DNA from: Plazaster borealis
Taxonomy: Eukaryota > Echinodermata > Asteroidea > Forcipulatida > Labidiasteridae
Length of the DNA: 64,000 nucleotides
Direction: 5' to 3'
Assembly (NCBI GenBank): GCA_021014325.1
Contig: CM037472.1
Span: forward strand, 12,819,063-12,883,062
Shown here: one piece after another, positions 34,501 to 43,221 of the stretch
Position numbering within the stretch: position 1 is the stretch's first letter
Layout of the letters: each line of letters begins with the position of its first letter
Notes under the pieces: model-generated
Seen by the model: only the letters and a program-made list of their open reading frames with translations
The model's database searches: none
Told to the model about the DNA's origin: nothing
Program-made: the position numbers and the translations under genes

Positions 34501-37500
34501 CTAAGAAAAAGGTAAACATTTTATCAACTCTCATTTTATTCCATGAAAACTGCAACTTCAATTTTACTGTGCATTTTGAAAGTTACAAATATTATCAAAG
34601 GATAGCATAGTATTGAAGAGTTGTTGAAAGATTTATAATCTTTTTAAAATTGCAACACAATCTTGAACTTAAGTGGTTTGGAATCTATTTAGCAAGAATT
34701 TGGGCAGTAGTAGACTTTGATATTTGTAAGATTGTCAAATGAAGGTAAAAGTTTGACTTGTGTCTGACTATGAAGATGACTTTAATGAGGCCTGCGTTTT
34801 AATGTAAAGCATTTTTTTTACTAAAATGGAAACACCTAGTTTGATGAAATGTTCACATGTTGGTTGGATCGTTTGTTTATTAAAAACATGGGATGGAAAT
34901 TAATCTATTCTTTGAAACACTAATAACTTATTATCCCTTTAATTATCTTGAACCCTAGCAGTGCCTTGTATTAAATACTATAATGCCATGCATTTTAAGC
35001 TGTAAATTACTTCATTTAAGGTCACATGGTGTACATTGTAAACATTACAAAAGAGTTAAATCATCCCTGCCAATACACAGTCCGAAATTTTGCCAATGTA
35101 CCTTATTTCCTGCGTATAAGGCGCTCGGCGTACAAGGCGCAGTACCCTTAAATTACCGAAATAAGATTCAAGTGTTAACGTACAAGGCCTGTACACGAAA
35201 TGTCCACGATGCTGCCAAAAGTCAACCATTTTGTCTTTCCCAAATTGAATCTCCCTCAGTGAAAAGATTTTATGAATATTTTGTTGTATATTTCCTTCTC
35301 AGACATTGCTGAGTTTGAGTAAGCTGAGTGCCCTAGCTGGTGGTGAAGCATCAGATACAGAATTAGAAGGTTTGTAATGCTTGATGTTAAACACTGCTAT
35401 CATATACTAGCTGCTGGACTAAAATAACTTTCTCAAAGACTTCCCAAAGATGTCATTGCGATTCTTTACCTTTCAAATTTGAAACATTGGTTGATTGTAA
35501 AATCACCATTTTATTATATAATTGGCTGTAAGTAGGATTTGAACATGGCGTTATCGCAACACTAGCATTTCTGAAATTAATTAGAAGTAAGTAAAACCTT
35601 CTCTTTACGGGGAATTTAATGTAATGGTAGCCGCCCAAAAAGATATTATATGTTGTTTTCTGTATCTTATAACTCCCATTGGTGCTACATCCAGCTCCAA
35701 AGCTATGGTTGTAAGGTTATCACGAATATAATCACGAGGTGAAATCTGGACTATTCCATTTCGCGAGGTGAGGCCGAGTTAAATGGAGAAGCCAGATTTC
35801 ACAGAGTGATTATATTCTGTGACAATGCACGAACGAAATAAAAATATGTTCAATATGTGTTTTATATAACTCCCACATAGATCCTTGTCATTTGAAAATG
35901 TTTTCACTATGAACACAAAATAGACACGGAAACTCGTCCGTCCAACACTCCATGTAGACACCAACCTTGTCTGCAGTGACACCACCTTGCCCTGTTGGGA
36001 CGAACAAGTGGGAATGGTTATTTTGGAAATGAAGCTGCAAATCATTCAATAATTATCCCTATTGGATGTGTGCTTGTCCAATATTATACAAATTGTTGCA
36101 GAATGTAATTACGAGATGAAATCTGAACTATTGCATTTCATGAGTCCAAGCCGAGTGAAATGGAATGAGTCGGATTTCACTGAGTGAAAGATTTCACTGA
36201 GTGAAAGATTTCACTGAGTGATAGATTTCACTTAGTGAAATCGATCCATTTTGGAGTGTCGTAGTAAATATATGGCAAAATAATGGATGACACGTGAAGC
36301 GTGTTCCACCAATCAAATGACAAGTATCTGTGTGTGCGGTATATAACACTAAACATTACTGTTACAAATGTGCATGAGAAAGGTCACCCAGTCTATTGTG
36401 TTCATGTGTTTGACTTTGGCTTTGCAACGTATGTGTTGCTGATATTGTTGGTTAGGGACTGGGAGCAAGTCTGAGCTGCGTTGCGTGATATACTCATTTA
36501 TATCATCTGTTTATTGTTGGTAGATATCAATACTGAGTTGGATATAATTCTACACCAAGAACTGTTACCAAAGAATCTAGTTCAGGTGAGTTTCAGATCA
36601 TATTATGTCATACGCTTCTAAGAAACTCATTGGGTCTTCCCCGACCATCATGAAATTTATACTGACCATCCAGAATGATTTATTTTGCTTAGCGGACAAC
36701 TTGATGCTTTTGCAAATATCATTGTTTCATGATTGAATATATTTTACAAATAGTTTTGAAATATATATTTGCAGTCAATGGAGTTGTATAACAAGGAAGA
36801 GGACTTACCAGTGTTAGATCCAGAGCAACTTATCTGGGTGAGTCTTGATTATCAAAATCTTATCATTGTGTAAAATTAGAATCTTTTGGACCCCAGAGAT
36901 TGACATGTTTTCATTTGTCAGGATGACTTGACAGAAAGTCTTGCTCATTGTAGCTTATTATGATGCCTTAAGCTCGGTTCATACTTCACGCGATTGTAAA
37001 AAGCAAATTTCCTTGCGTCACAATTGGAAAACAGCGCATACCAGATTGTTTGTAGCACATGATTCGCTTTTGCCTGAAGATATATGAACCGCGCTTCAGT
37101 CTCGTGTGTAACATCCAAGAAGTGAAATGCTGAAATAATTGTAAGATGTGTTGCCAGATCTCTCAAGATTGACATGTTTTTATTTATTAGGATGACTTGA
37201 CAGAAAGTCTTGCTCTTTGTAGCTGTTTATGATGCCTTAAGCCCGGTTTAAACTTCTTGCGAATGCTTCGTGCGATGCAAATTTCCTTGCGTCACAATTG
37301 GAAGGACAGCGCGTACCGATTATTTCGTCACCATACTTCTCTTCGCATTCGCATTTGCAGGAAGTATGAACTGGGCTTTAGTCTTTGTGTAGCATCCAAC
37401 AAGTCAAATGCTGAAATAATTGTAAGATGTGTTGCCAGATCTCTCAAGATTGACATGTTTTTATTTATTAGGATGACTTGACAGAAAGTCTTGCTCTTTG

Positions 37501-40500
37501 TAGCTGTTTATGATGCCTTAAGCCCGGTTCAAACTTCTTGCGAATGCTTCGTGCAATGTGAATTTCCTCGCGTCACAATTGGAAGGACAGCGCGTACCGA
37601 TAATTGCTTCACCAAAATTCTTTTCGCATTCGCATTTGCAGGAAGTATGAACCGGGCTTTAGTCTTTGTGTAGCATCCAACAAATCAAATGCTGAAATAA
37701 TTTTAAGATGTGTTGCAAGTATAAAGGAAAAGCAAGTTACTATCCCGAAGCAAAAAAAATGCCATACATGTAGCTCACTTTTACTTTTTTCCTTTTTCTA
37801 CCTGATTAAAATTAGGTGCTGATTTTTATAAATCATTTGGGAGTTACATTTTGAATTATGTCTGGCACAATGAATTGATTGGTCACAAGTGAACACTCAT
37901 ATTGGATTCCCCAGACTAAAAGACAACATTGCTACAAGCCTTTGTGTAGCAACGTTCAAATAGGCAAAGCCTGGTTCTATTGTGCCATACACATTCATTC
38001 AGAATTGTGTTTGGGTGTTCACCATCTGTAACATAACTGCACAAAAGCTTGTCCTGAGCCAAGTGACAAAGCAACTGTCTCGACTAATTTAAACAGTCGC
38101 TTGTGGCAAAGCAAGTCATCGTACCAGACATAATTTAAATCTAACTCGCAAATGGCTTTTTGAAGTGATGCCTAGGATCATTTAAAAGAAATTTCAACTG
38201 TTAACCACAGTTGGTTTATTCTAACTATCTGTACCTAGTCTGGCTCACTAACTGCAAGAACCCTGTGTTGAATGTTTACCTGTATTAAATACCTCTTTTA
38301 TTTTAAACGATGGCAACAAACAGCATAAACATTTCTCACTGTACAACTAACCCAAAAACACCAGTGATGTTTGCGTAGTGGTGTTGTGCCAAATTTCACA
38401 CAGCTGCTTAGCGGCAGAAAAATAATTGCTGAACGAATATCTGCTGAGGGAAAATAACGGGTAACCACTCACAAACAGTATACATGACATGTTTGTTGGT
38501 AATTTTGTTTTCTGGTAAATAAAGTTGCAGATAAACCACTCATTAAAGGTAGGGTCATCGTTTGGTTTTTGTCAATGTATTGCTTATTTATAGGCAAAAT
38601 GATAAAGAAAGATATAATTCAGATATATGTAAGGCACCTGTGAAAGTTTCAGCTGAATACAGTGTCTACTTGCCGAGAAAACAGCAAAAAACTGTCACGG
38701 TATTTTCACACGAACGCCAAATCAATCCACGTTCAGCGAGGTGACAACGGGTAGAACCGCTTCTCTGGCTGCAGCATTGGCGAACGGACACCAACCCTCA
38801 GAAATCTGAGACACGATTCATGCATGAATCATTTCTCAGATATTAATGTTTTATTGATTTCTAATCAACAGAGGCATTTCAGACAAAATAATTTCACAAG
38901 ATGCTTACTACCATTACCATCTTTATAACAAGCTTTCGGATAGAAATTACACAATTTATTACCAAACGATGACCCTACCTTTTAACATTAGGTAGCAATT
39001 CAACTCTAGCTCTTAGGTAAAGCATTTGTTAGCTTTTGTGTGATGCAATGTACAATAGACATCATCTGTTTGTATTCACAGTTGTACATCAGTAACAACA
39101 ACACCAACTCCAATGAATTTGATTTTAAGAAGGCTCTGGATCTCCTCAAATACATCCCAGAGGTAAGTTTAGTTGAAGAGTGATTTGACCCCATAAAGTC
39201 TATTTACCTCATGCATAGGTTATCACCTGATGTGATGCTGAACAGGGGAGACTTCAATGTTAAACGATCAATATCATCCACATGATTGTGTATGACAAAT
39301 ACACTATGCAGCCTGCAATATGATATCATGTGGTGAATGGTGTAGCTACTCAATACACAGATAGTTTATGTTAACAGTTGATCATACACAACCCTTGCAG
39401 TTGAGTACTTTTAAATGGAGTACATGTAAGAGAGCTGTAATCAGAAGAACAAACTGATGTTAGTTTATCTTAAAGGCATTGAACACGTTTGGTAATTGTC
39501 AATCACCAGTGTTCTCACTTGGTGTATCCCAACATATGCATAAAATAACAAGCCTGTGAAAATTTGGGCTCAATTGGTCATCGAAGTTGCAAGAAAATGA
39601 TGAAAGAAAAAACACCCTTGTTGTACAAATTTGTGTGCTTTCAGATAGGAATAAAAGGCTTCAGGCCTGAAGTCTTTTATTATTTTAGTGAGAAATTACC
39701 TCTTTCTCAAAAACTACTTTACTCCAGAGGGAGTCGTTTCTCACAATGTTTTATACTATCAACAGCTCTCCATTGCTCGTTACCAAGTAACTTTTTATGC
39801 TAATATATATTTTAAGTAATTACCAAATATGTACGGTGCCTTTAAGGCTTCCTTGCTTTCAAGTACATAGGTTCTGGTACTGATAAGCCTGAGAAATTTT
39901 CCCATCTAATCAAATGCTATTACCTTCAAGTTCATTGTGTTTTGATTGTGATTTTTATATCTCTGAATGTAAAAGAAAAGAGAGTAATCATGGTAATATT
40001 GTCAAACAACATTTTATGCTTTCGTGAATTCATCAGTTCTTTTCTTGACTCTTCTTTATGATAGGATGATGAGAAGTATGAGCATCTTAGATTGAACATC
40101 TGGTGCAAAGTTATTCTGAAGAATGAGTAAGTAACCAGCTCTTCATCTCTCATTGAAATCTGGGAGTGGCATTCGTCATTTTTTCGTAAACAAATCTCAG
40201 GTAGCAATGTAAGGTGCCACAGTTCTATGTTACTGTCATTATTTTCTCATTACCTCATTTGATATTTTTTTTGTCTTCATGCGGGCATGTCTGTAAGAGG
40301 GCTTGATGTTCTATTCATAAATAGCCGGGACAGTTTATCCATTCTGATTGGTCAAGAGGAGATCACGTGGCCATGTTTAAACGTGTGATATAAACACGGT
40401 GAGAAGTATTTAAACATACGCGTAACGCAGTCAATACATCCAGTAATCAATGTACAATCTATAATTGCGCACAGCTGTTGAGCGTCTCATGCATTTTTAC

Positions 40501-43221
40501 CCTTCGCGAAACAGATCCTGAGATCGTGACAAGAATTAAAAATTTACTTATTTGTTCTTCAGATTTCCTACATTTCCAACAAAAAGGGCATTTATGAGTG
40601 GTGACTCAGTTTTGAACATTCATTTAAAACCTTGCAGTGTCGTGGCCGTGCATTCGGCTCAGTCCTTTATCGCACGGCCATGACTCTGCCGGTTTTAAAC
40701 GAACGTTCAAGACTGAGTCACCACTCATTTATTCCCTTATTGTGATAGTTGTGTTTAAGGGTTTGAAAATACATGCAGAGCTTGCTGCTCATCTATCTGA
40801 TACAAGATCATGTCAGGTGTTGTCAGATTGTGGGTTCTGGTCCAGGTCATGGCACATGTGCCCTTGAGCAAGACACTTAACCAAATTGCTTCATTCTTCA
40901 GATGGGACATAAAGCCGTAGGGTCCTGTGTGTAATGCATGTAAAAGAACCCAGTACACTCAATTTAAAGAGGGTTTGCCCAAGTGTTTCTGGCATGGTTG
41001 GCTGCAGATTGCACTGCCCCATCACCTTGTTTAAACCCTGACAAGGTGCTTGGTATAAATGGATCTCATAATTCAAACAAAGCTCTGCATACCTGTCGAT
41101 AAAATAAGAAGCGCTTTGAAATGCCCGTCTTATGGGATAAAGCCCCATTAAGAACTGGTATTATTATTATATCTCATGCTGCCACCATTAGTGTCGTGTT
41201 CCCTATCAGCAAAAACCAATGATAAGCACTGATTCTTATTATACCAGGCCTGGAGTTTCTCCTTTGAGAGGGCAGGGCCATTTTCATTTTTGTAAAGGGC
41301 ACTTGCATTGGAAAATCTTAAAGTCTATTAGAAAATTTTGAAGAGGCACCAAGGCCAAGACCTGGGGCAACAGAGTTAATTCCTGGCCCGTTATACCAAA
41401 GTTAAAGTCAGACTGTTTTGAATTTCTAGCCTCAGTTTTGTTACATTGATTTGAATAGGATGGGTGCACAGTGAACCCGTTAGGGACAATTGCATTTGAG
41501 ATTGTTTTATTGTCATGTCAGTGTAAAAACGTTGTATCTTCTAAAATAGCACTTATGTTACGCAAGACTTTGAAATTGTTAAAATGTTATATCTCGCTTA
41601 AAATAGCCTGGATGTACACACAAGATAAGTTCACCCCGAGATACAACGTTTTTGCACAGAGCATTTTGTGCAAGATAAAATGTTTTTGCAAAAAAACGAA
41701 ATACAAAATTTTTGCACAGTATTGACATTGATATTGACAGTGTCGGTATCTTTATGTGATTTCATTTCAGTTGGATTGCAGTGCAAGGCTCAGGGGTAGA
41801 TCCTTTGCAGAACTATGAGAACACAATCTTCTTCAAAACAGCAAGATTGATTCTGGATTCAAGTAAGTACTAGTGGAGTGGCCCTTCAAGATTTTTCCAG
41901 TAGATGCTCTGTGCTTTAGACCCTTACAACACGTCAAAGCTTTAGCAGAGTTACAAACCTCTCACGTTAATTGTGCAATACAAATTATATATCAATGTAC
42001 ATGTATGATGAGTCCCAAGTGCTGAAGGAATAAATATCCATGGACACCACAGATGGGATTTGAATCTTTTAATTTCTACATTCTAGAGCAGATGTCTGAA
42101 CCGCTAGACCACTGACCTTGCCCAGAGATGTGAGGCTAGTTAGGATCCTATTTGCCTTCATCTTCTAAATAATAAGTAATGTCGGAAATATTCTGCTCAA
42201 CAGCATATTGATTTCTCTTCTCAAATGAAAGTCAGATTATTGTCAATAGACACCTTAATAGTGCAATAGAATGTACGAGTCTCGTGCATATATCAAAAGC
42301 GAGAAAACTAGTCGAACGAAGAGTTTTTCTTTTGCTTGAAATAAAATCTTCTTTATAAAATATATTTATACAAAATTATTGAAAATGAAAAATTTACAAA
42401 GCATCAACTCTGGAATGGTTTTTCCACATGATTCTTGATCAATATACAATGAATACTTGTAAATTGCCTCTGAGGTGTTTCAACACCAGGGCCATTTTTC
42501 AAATTGTCATGAAGCTGCTTAAACACAAAAATTTCCTAGCTCAAAACAATTTTACTTTTCAAAAACTCTGTCAATGGTATGTTTTTGACTGGCTTCTTAT
42601 GTTTTTCACTTAGCTGAAATTTGTGAAGCAATACATTCTGCTTAAAGGTATCGTACACGTTTGGTAATGACTCAAAACAAATATTAGCATAAAAACTTAC
42701 TTGGTAACAAGCAAAGGAGAGCTGTTGATAGTATAAAACATTGTAGGAAACGACTCCCTCTGAAGTAACGTAGTTTTTGAGAAAGAGGTAATTTCTCACT
42801 AAAATAATAAAAACTTCTTGCAAGAAGTTTTTATTCCTATATGAAAGCACACAAATTTGTAAAACAAGGGTGTTTTTTTCATTCATCATTTTCTTGCAAC
42901 TTCGATGACCAATTGAGCCAAAATTTTCACAGGCTTGTTATTTTATGCATATGTTGGGATACACCAAGTGAGAATACTGGTCTTTGACAATTTCCAAACG
43001 TGTTCAGCGCCTTTAAGCAGCTCTATGAAATCAATCAGGAGTCTACGTGTGATAATGATGCTAAACGGATTATGATTTGTCTTTCTACAGATGAGGATCT
43101 GCAGTACTATCTGCCTGATATGGATGAACTTCTCAGCAGTCAGGACTTAATACCTCTACAGACTAACAGCAACTTCCAATACATCTTACGGGCTGGATGT
43201 GAACAAATGCAACGGATGTAA
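19409..43221 (+). CDS. NUP133: Nucleoporin NUP133, C-terminal half (19 exons)
   Basis: NUP133 is a scaffold subunit of the Y-shaped NUP107-NUP160 complex of the nuclear pore and of kinetochores. The 19 exons listed separately join in consistent phases to about 623 residues and a TAA at 43219-43221. In order they show [95 protein letters not shown] and [15 protein letters not shown]. These align along the human C-terminal alpha-helical stack, which binds NUP107 near its end. The human protein is about 1156 residues, so the N-terminal beta-propeller with its membrane-sensing loop, about 500 residues, is missing from view. It is presumably upstream of position 1 or rearranged. Introns are rich in repeats. 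Expression was not tested, but no stop or frameshift breaks the reading frame. Confidence 0.95.
19600..19994. mobile_element. Foldback MITE, family B
   Basis: Ends with inverted 'aaagggattgtatacgtttg' and 'accaaatgtatacagaccctt' motifs. The interior has 'ccacgcaggaagaataat'. Starts about 30 bp after NUP133 exon a. Copies: 23692-24073 and a half copy at 62640-62770. Confidence 0.85.
20000..21400. other. NUP133 intron; no further gene recognised
   Basis: A minus-strand open frame at 20399-20749 (116 codons) is unrecognised, has no visible splice partners and is not supported as a gene. The rest is AT-rich intron. Confidence 0.4.
21844..21953 (+). CDS. NUP133: NUP133 exon b
   Basis: Phase 1 to 0. 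Contains [19 protein letters not shown], one of the best conserved stretches of the family. Donor GTAAGT. Confidence 0.95.
22079..22600. mobile_element. Foldback MITE, family C, split by a SINE
   Basis: Left end 'ccttgtcacatgaggcaact' and right end 'actgcctcatgtgacatggc' are inverted copies. The interior blocks 'caaaaggaacactttggtag' and 'cctggaactggttgcctg' recur in copies at 25380-25600, 27703-27908 and 43713-43914. A tRNA-Leu SINE (22139-22440) sits inside this copy, so the MITE is older than the SINE insertion. Confidence 0.85.
22139..22440 (+). repeat. tRNA-Leu-derived SINE, 3' truncated
   Basis: Head with GTCGTGGCCGAGCGGTTAAG, then CGGACTCAAGCTCTGG (Leu-CAA-like anticodon arm) and a B box GGGTTCCAGTCCC. 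The shared body blocks 'ccttgagcaagatac', 'ttcggatgggac' and 'cgtaaaagaaccca' follow. Ends before the ATT tail seen in other copies. Confidence 0.88.
22706..22785 (+). repeat. tRNA-like SINE head
   Basis: A-box region TAGCTCAGTTGGTAGAACG and B box GGTTCAAATCA fit a tRNA-like fold, but the B box and stems are imperfect. Related sequences lie at 29265-29345 (+) and 57985-58070 (-), so I call it a SINE head and not a tRNA gene. Confidence 0.7.
23210..23540. mobile_element. Foldback MITE with 'aacccggttcagacaggc' ends
   Basis: The left arm 'aacccggttcagacaggc' is the inverse of the right arm 'gcctttctgaaccgggtgtt'. Internal 'gagtcgcgccgaac' and 'gttcggcacgactc' continue the symmetry. Non-coding. 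The terminal 'ccggttcana' motif resembles that of the elements inside the 36.9-37.7 kb tandem repeat. Confidence 0.75.
23692..24073. mobile_element. Foldback MITE, family B
   Basis: Inverted ends 'catcgtacacgtttggtag' and 'ccaaacgtatacgatgcc'. Shares the 'cttcctgcgtgg' and 'ctcaaaaacgctaccac' interior with 19600-19994. Confidence 0.85.
24140..24301. mobile_element. Near-perfect palindromic foldback element
   Basis: Two arms of roughly 75 bases, starting gccgtcgatttcacc and ending ggtgaaatcgacggc, are inverted copies with almost no mismatches, around a short centre near 24217-24222. It could form a single long hairpin. It lies in the intron 55 bp before NUP133 exon c. Confidence 0.95.
24356..24462 (+). 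CDS. NUP133: NUP133 exon c
   Basis: Phase 0 to 2. Contains [20 protein letters not shown]. The donor is GTAACT. The last 18 bases and the donor are part of a 121-bp tandem duplication (24445-24681), whose second copy has a destroyed donor. Confidence 0.95.
24445..24681 (+). repeat. 121-bp tandem duplication across the exon c donor site
   Basis: Units at 24445-24565 and 24566-24681 share nearly the whole sequence, starting acgcagccatcacaca. The first unit carries the last coding bases and GTAACT donor of NUP133 exon c. In the second unit the donor position reads GAAACT. Confidence 0.95.
24897..25122. mobile_element. Foldback MITE, second copy of the 15885-16095 family
   Basis: Ends 'tttgaccgcgtgagggcg' and 'cgccctcatgcagtcaaa'. 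The interior is similar to the 15885 copy in reverse orientation. Confidence 0.75.
25380..25600. mobile_element. Foldback MITE, family C
   Basis: Inverted ends 'ggccatgtcacacggggcaa' and 'gcctcatgtgttatggcc', with the 'gcaaaaggaacactt' interior. Its right end is about 20 bp from the NUP133 exon d acceptor. Confidence 0.85.
25620..25722 (+). CDS. NUP133: NUP133 exon d
   Basis: Phase 2 to 0. Contains [15 protein letters not shown] and [13 protein letters not shown] family C MITE ends about 20 bp upstream of the exon. Confidence 0.95.
26520..26830 (+). repeat. Retroelement-like 3' tail with 'GGGTCGAAACGTC' motif
   Basis: A pyrimidine-rich stretch leads to CTTTGAGAAAGACTG and then GGGTCGAAACGTCAAG at about 26766-26802. 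The ...TGA.GA ... GAAACGTC layout is reminiscent of degenerate hammerhead-like motifs of Penelope-like elements and of some other retroelement ends. The catalytic CTGATGA is not intact. Assignment is tentative. Confidence 0.35.
26875..26994 (+). CDS. NUP133: NUP133 exon e
   Basis: Phase 0 to 0. Contains [17 protein letters not shown] and [11 protein letters not shown]. The frame stays open into the intron to 27336 by chance; the GTAACA donor and phase match to the next exon set the end. Confidence 0.9.
27340..28940 (-). pseudogene. RTE-like non-LTR retrotransposon remnant (endonuclease to RT tail)
   Basis: Read on the minus strand from 28940, it has endonuclease motifs ([39 protein letters not shown]), a [14 protein letters not shown] segment, and RT blocks ([45 protein letters not shown] with the catalytic YADD). 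A tail follows with [15 protein letters not shown]. Stops and frame changes are frequent. The segment holding the first catalytic Asp (around KAFD in relatives) appears deleted near 28420-28440. A family C MITE (27703-27908) is inserted between the YADD region and the tail. It lies antisense to NUP133 in an intron and is non-functional. Confidence 0.85.
27703..27908. mobile_element. Foldback MITE, family C, nested in the RTE-like remnant
   Basis: Ends 'gggccctgtcacatgaggc' and 'gccttgtgtgacatgggcc', with the 'ctggaactggttgcctg' interior as in the other family C copies. It interrupts the retrotransposon coding remnant. Confidence 0.88.
29018..29117 (+). CDS. NUP133: NUP133 exon f
   Basis: Phase 0 to 1. 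Contains [16 protein letters not shown] and PTMQYIPWT, matching the human ...YVPWTA segment. Donor GTAGGT. Confidence 0.9.
29265..29345 (+). repeat. tRNA-like SINE head
   Basis: CGGCTCAGTCAGAAGAGC, CGGCACGTTAATCCTGAGG and B box GGTTCAAGTCC. Closely related to 22706-22785 but with a degraded A box. Confidence 0.65.
29606..29649 (+). CDS. NUP133: NUP133 exon g (44 nt microexon-like)
   Basis: Phase 1 to 0. Encodes [15 protein letters not shown], matching the human ATSGPGGIRTVIIRQ region. Too short to find as an open frame; supported by borders, phase and similarity. Confidence 0.9.
29959..30175 (+). CDS. NUP133: NUP133 exon h
   Basis: Phase 0 to 1. Contains [20 protein letters not shown] and [17 protein letters not shown]. 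Donor GTAAGT. This is the longest exon here. Confidence 0.95.
30615..30748 (+). CDS. NUP133: NUP133 exon i
   Basis: Phase 1 to 0. Contains [18 protein letters not shown] and [12 protein letters not shown], almost identical to vertebrate NUP133. Confidence 0.97.
31510..31549 (+). CDS. NUP133: NUP133 exon j (40 nt)
   Basis: Phase 0 to 1. Encodes [13 protein letters not shown], matching human NFSDFLFRWYLEK. Confidence 0.92.
31576..31737. mobile_element. Foldback element with 13-bp target duplication
   Basis: Arms of about 31-35 bases ('gtaggaagtaactataaat' and its inverse ending at 31692) flank an A-rich centre. The direct repeat TTAGATACAATCT occurs at both outer edges (about 31576 and 31725), consistent with a target-site duplication. 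Lies in the intron after NUP133 exon j. Confidence 0.85.
32270..32375 (-). repeat. tRNA-like SINE head
   Basis: On the minus strand, a TGGTCAAATGG A-box-like start and a GTCATAGGTTCAAACCCC B-box-like end bracket a tRNA-sized segment. Degenerate stems argue against a functional tRNA. Confidence 0.55.
32419..32537 (+). CDS. NUP133: NUP133 exon k
   Basis: Phase 1 to 0. Contains [20 protein letters not shown] and [10 protein letters not shown], a family signature. Confidence 0.97.
33517..33896. mobile_element. Foldback MITE, family A
   Basis: Inverted ends 'ggtatcgtacacgtttggta' and 'ccaaacgtgtacgatgcc'. The centre is an 'aaacttcttgcaagaagttt' hairpin. Confidence 0.9.
33945..34030 (+). repeat. 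Short dispersed repeat, also at 35622-35705
   Basis: Both copies contain 'tggtagccgcccaaaaagat', 'ataactcccattggtgctac' and 'atccagctccaaagcta' in the same order and strand, in two different NUP133 introns. Confidence 0.85.
34452..34511 (+). CDS. NUP133: NUP133 exon l
   Basis: Phase 0 to 0. Encodes [20 protein letters not shown], continuing directly into [12 protein letters not shown] of the next exon. Confidence 0.95.
35303..35369 (+). CDS. NUP133: NUP133 exon m
   Basis: Phase 0 to 1. Contains [20 protein letters not shown]. The donor is GTTTGT, weaker than its neighbours. Confidence 0.92.
35700..36245. repeat. Palindromic elements and short tandem array in NUP133 intron
   Basis: Two foldback-like segments (35710-35825 and 36107-36180) share 'gatgaaatctg/ggtgaaatctg' and 'gccgag(t)' blocks. 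They are followed by four tandem units of about 18 bp ('agatttcactgagtgaa') at 36171-36242. Confidence 0.7.
36524..36585 (+). CDS. NUP133: NUP133 exon n
   Basis: Phase 1 to 0. Contains [20 protein letters not shown], matching human ...RFLLHQETLPEQLL. Donor GTGAGT. Confidence 0.92.
36775..36837 (+). CDS. NUP133: NUP133 exon o
   Basis: Phase 0 to 0. Contains [14 protein letters not shown], matching human AMPVLTAPQLIG. Donor GTGAGT. Confidence 0.92.
36896..37720 (+). repeat. Three tandem units of about 270-281 bp, each with an inverted-repeat core
   Basis: Units begin with 'ttgacatgttttnatttntnaggatgacttgac' near 36901, 37169 and 37450. Each contains an inverted pair 'aagcccggttcaaacttc' / 'gaagtatgaaccgggcttt', i.e. 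a small foldback element. Units 2 and 3 are much closer to each other than to unit 1. All lie in the intron between NUP133 exons o and p. Confidence 0.9.
38545..38985. mobile_element. Foldback MITE, family D
   Basis: Inverted ends 'aaaggtagggtcatcgtttg' and 'ccaaacgatgaccctacctt'. The interior has 'gtgaaagtttcagctgaat' and a 'gattcatgcatgaatca' palindrome. Other copies: 43914-44346 and a broken one at 47829-48120. Confidence 0.9.
39082..39162 (+). CDS. NUP133: NUP133 exon p
   Basis: Phase 0 to 0. Contains [20 protein letters not shown], matching human [20 protein letters not shown]. Donor GTAAGT. Confidence 0.95.
39471..39848. mobile_element. Foldback MITE, family A
   Basis: Inverted ends 'aaaggcattgaacacgtttg' and 'accaaatatgtacggtgcctt'. 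Symmetric 'aggcttcaggcctgaagtct' centre. Confidence 0.9.
40065..40126 (+). CDS. NUP133: NUP133 exon q
   Basis: Phase 0 to 2. Encodes [20 protein letters not shown]. Donor GTAAGT. Confidence 0.92.
40590..40735. repeat. Foldback segment with 'gagtggtgactcagtnttgaac' arms
   Basis: The arms at about 40594-40620 and 40706-40732 are inverted copies. Between them lies a second inverted pair around 'gtcgtggccgtgc' and 'gcacggccatgac'. Confidence 0.75.
40780..41171 (+). repeat. tRNA-Leu-derived SINE with ATT tail
   Basis: The tRNA head is degraded, but the B box (GGGTTCTGGTCC), body blocks 'cccttgagcaagacact', 'cagatgggacataaagcc' and 'catgtaaaagaaccca', and tail 'ggtattattattat' are present. Gives the full body of the SINE family seen at 866-1281 and 22139-22440. 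Confidence 0.85.
41771..41862 (+). CDS. NUP133: NUP133 exon r
   Basis: Phase 2 to 1. Contains [19 protein letters not shown], matching human ...DSIFVKILQKLL. Donor GTAAGT. Confidence 0.92.
42035..42125 (-). repeat. tRNA-like SINE head
   Basis: On the minus strand, GGTCTAGCGGTTCAGACATC and an AGATTCAAATCCC B-box-like end. It matches the heads inside the palindromic elements at 19038 and 58363 but lacks their inverted arms. Confidence 0.65.
42641..43018. mobile_element. Foldback MITE, family A, before the last NUP133 exon
   Basis: Inverted ends 'ggtatcgtacacgtttggta' and 'ccaaacgtgttcagcgcc'. Nearly identical to 33517-33896 over most of its length, including the 'cttcttgcaagaag' centre. Confidence 0.9.
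43091..43221 (+). CDS. NUP133: NUP133 terminal exon
   Basis: Phase 1 to stop TAA. Contains [20 protein letters not shown] and [11 protein letters not shown], the extreme C-terminal helices. The acceptor lies about 70 bp after a family A MITE (42641-43018). Confidence 0.95.

Noticed and set aside
36896..37500. 'ag|gatgacttgacagaaagtc' as an extra NUP133 exon, three alternative copies
   Set aside because: Known NUP133 proteins have no residues between the exon o and exon p segments, and the reading frame meets a stop quickly.
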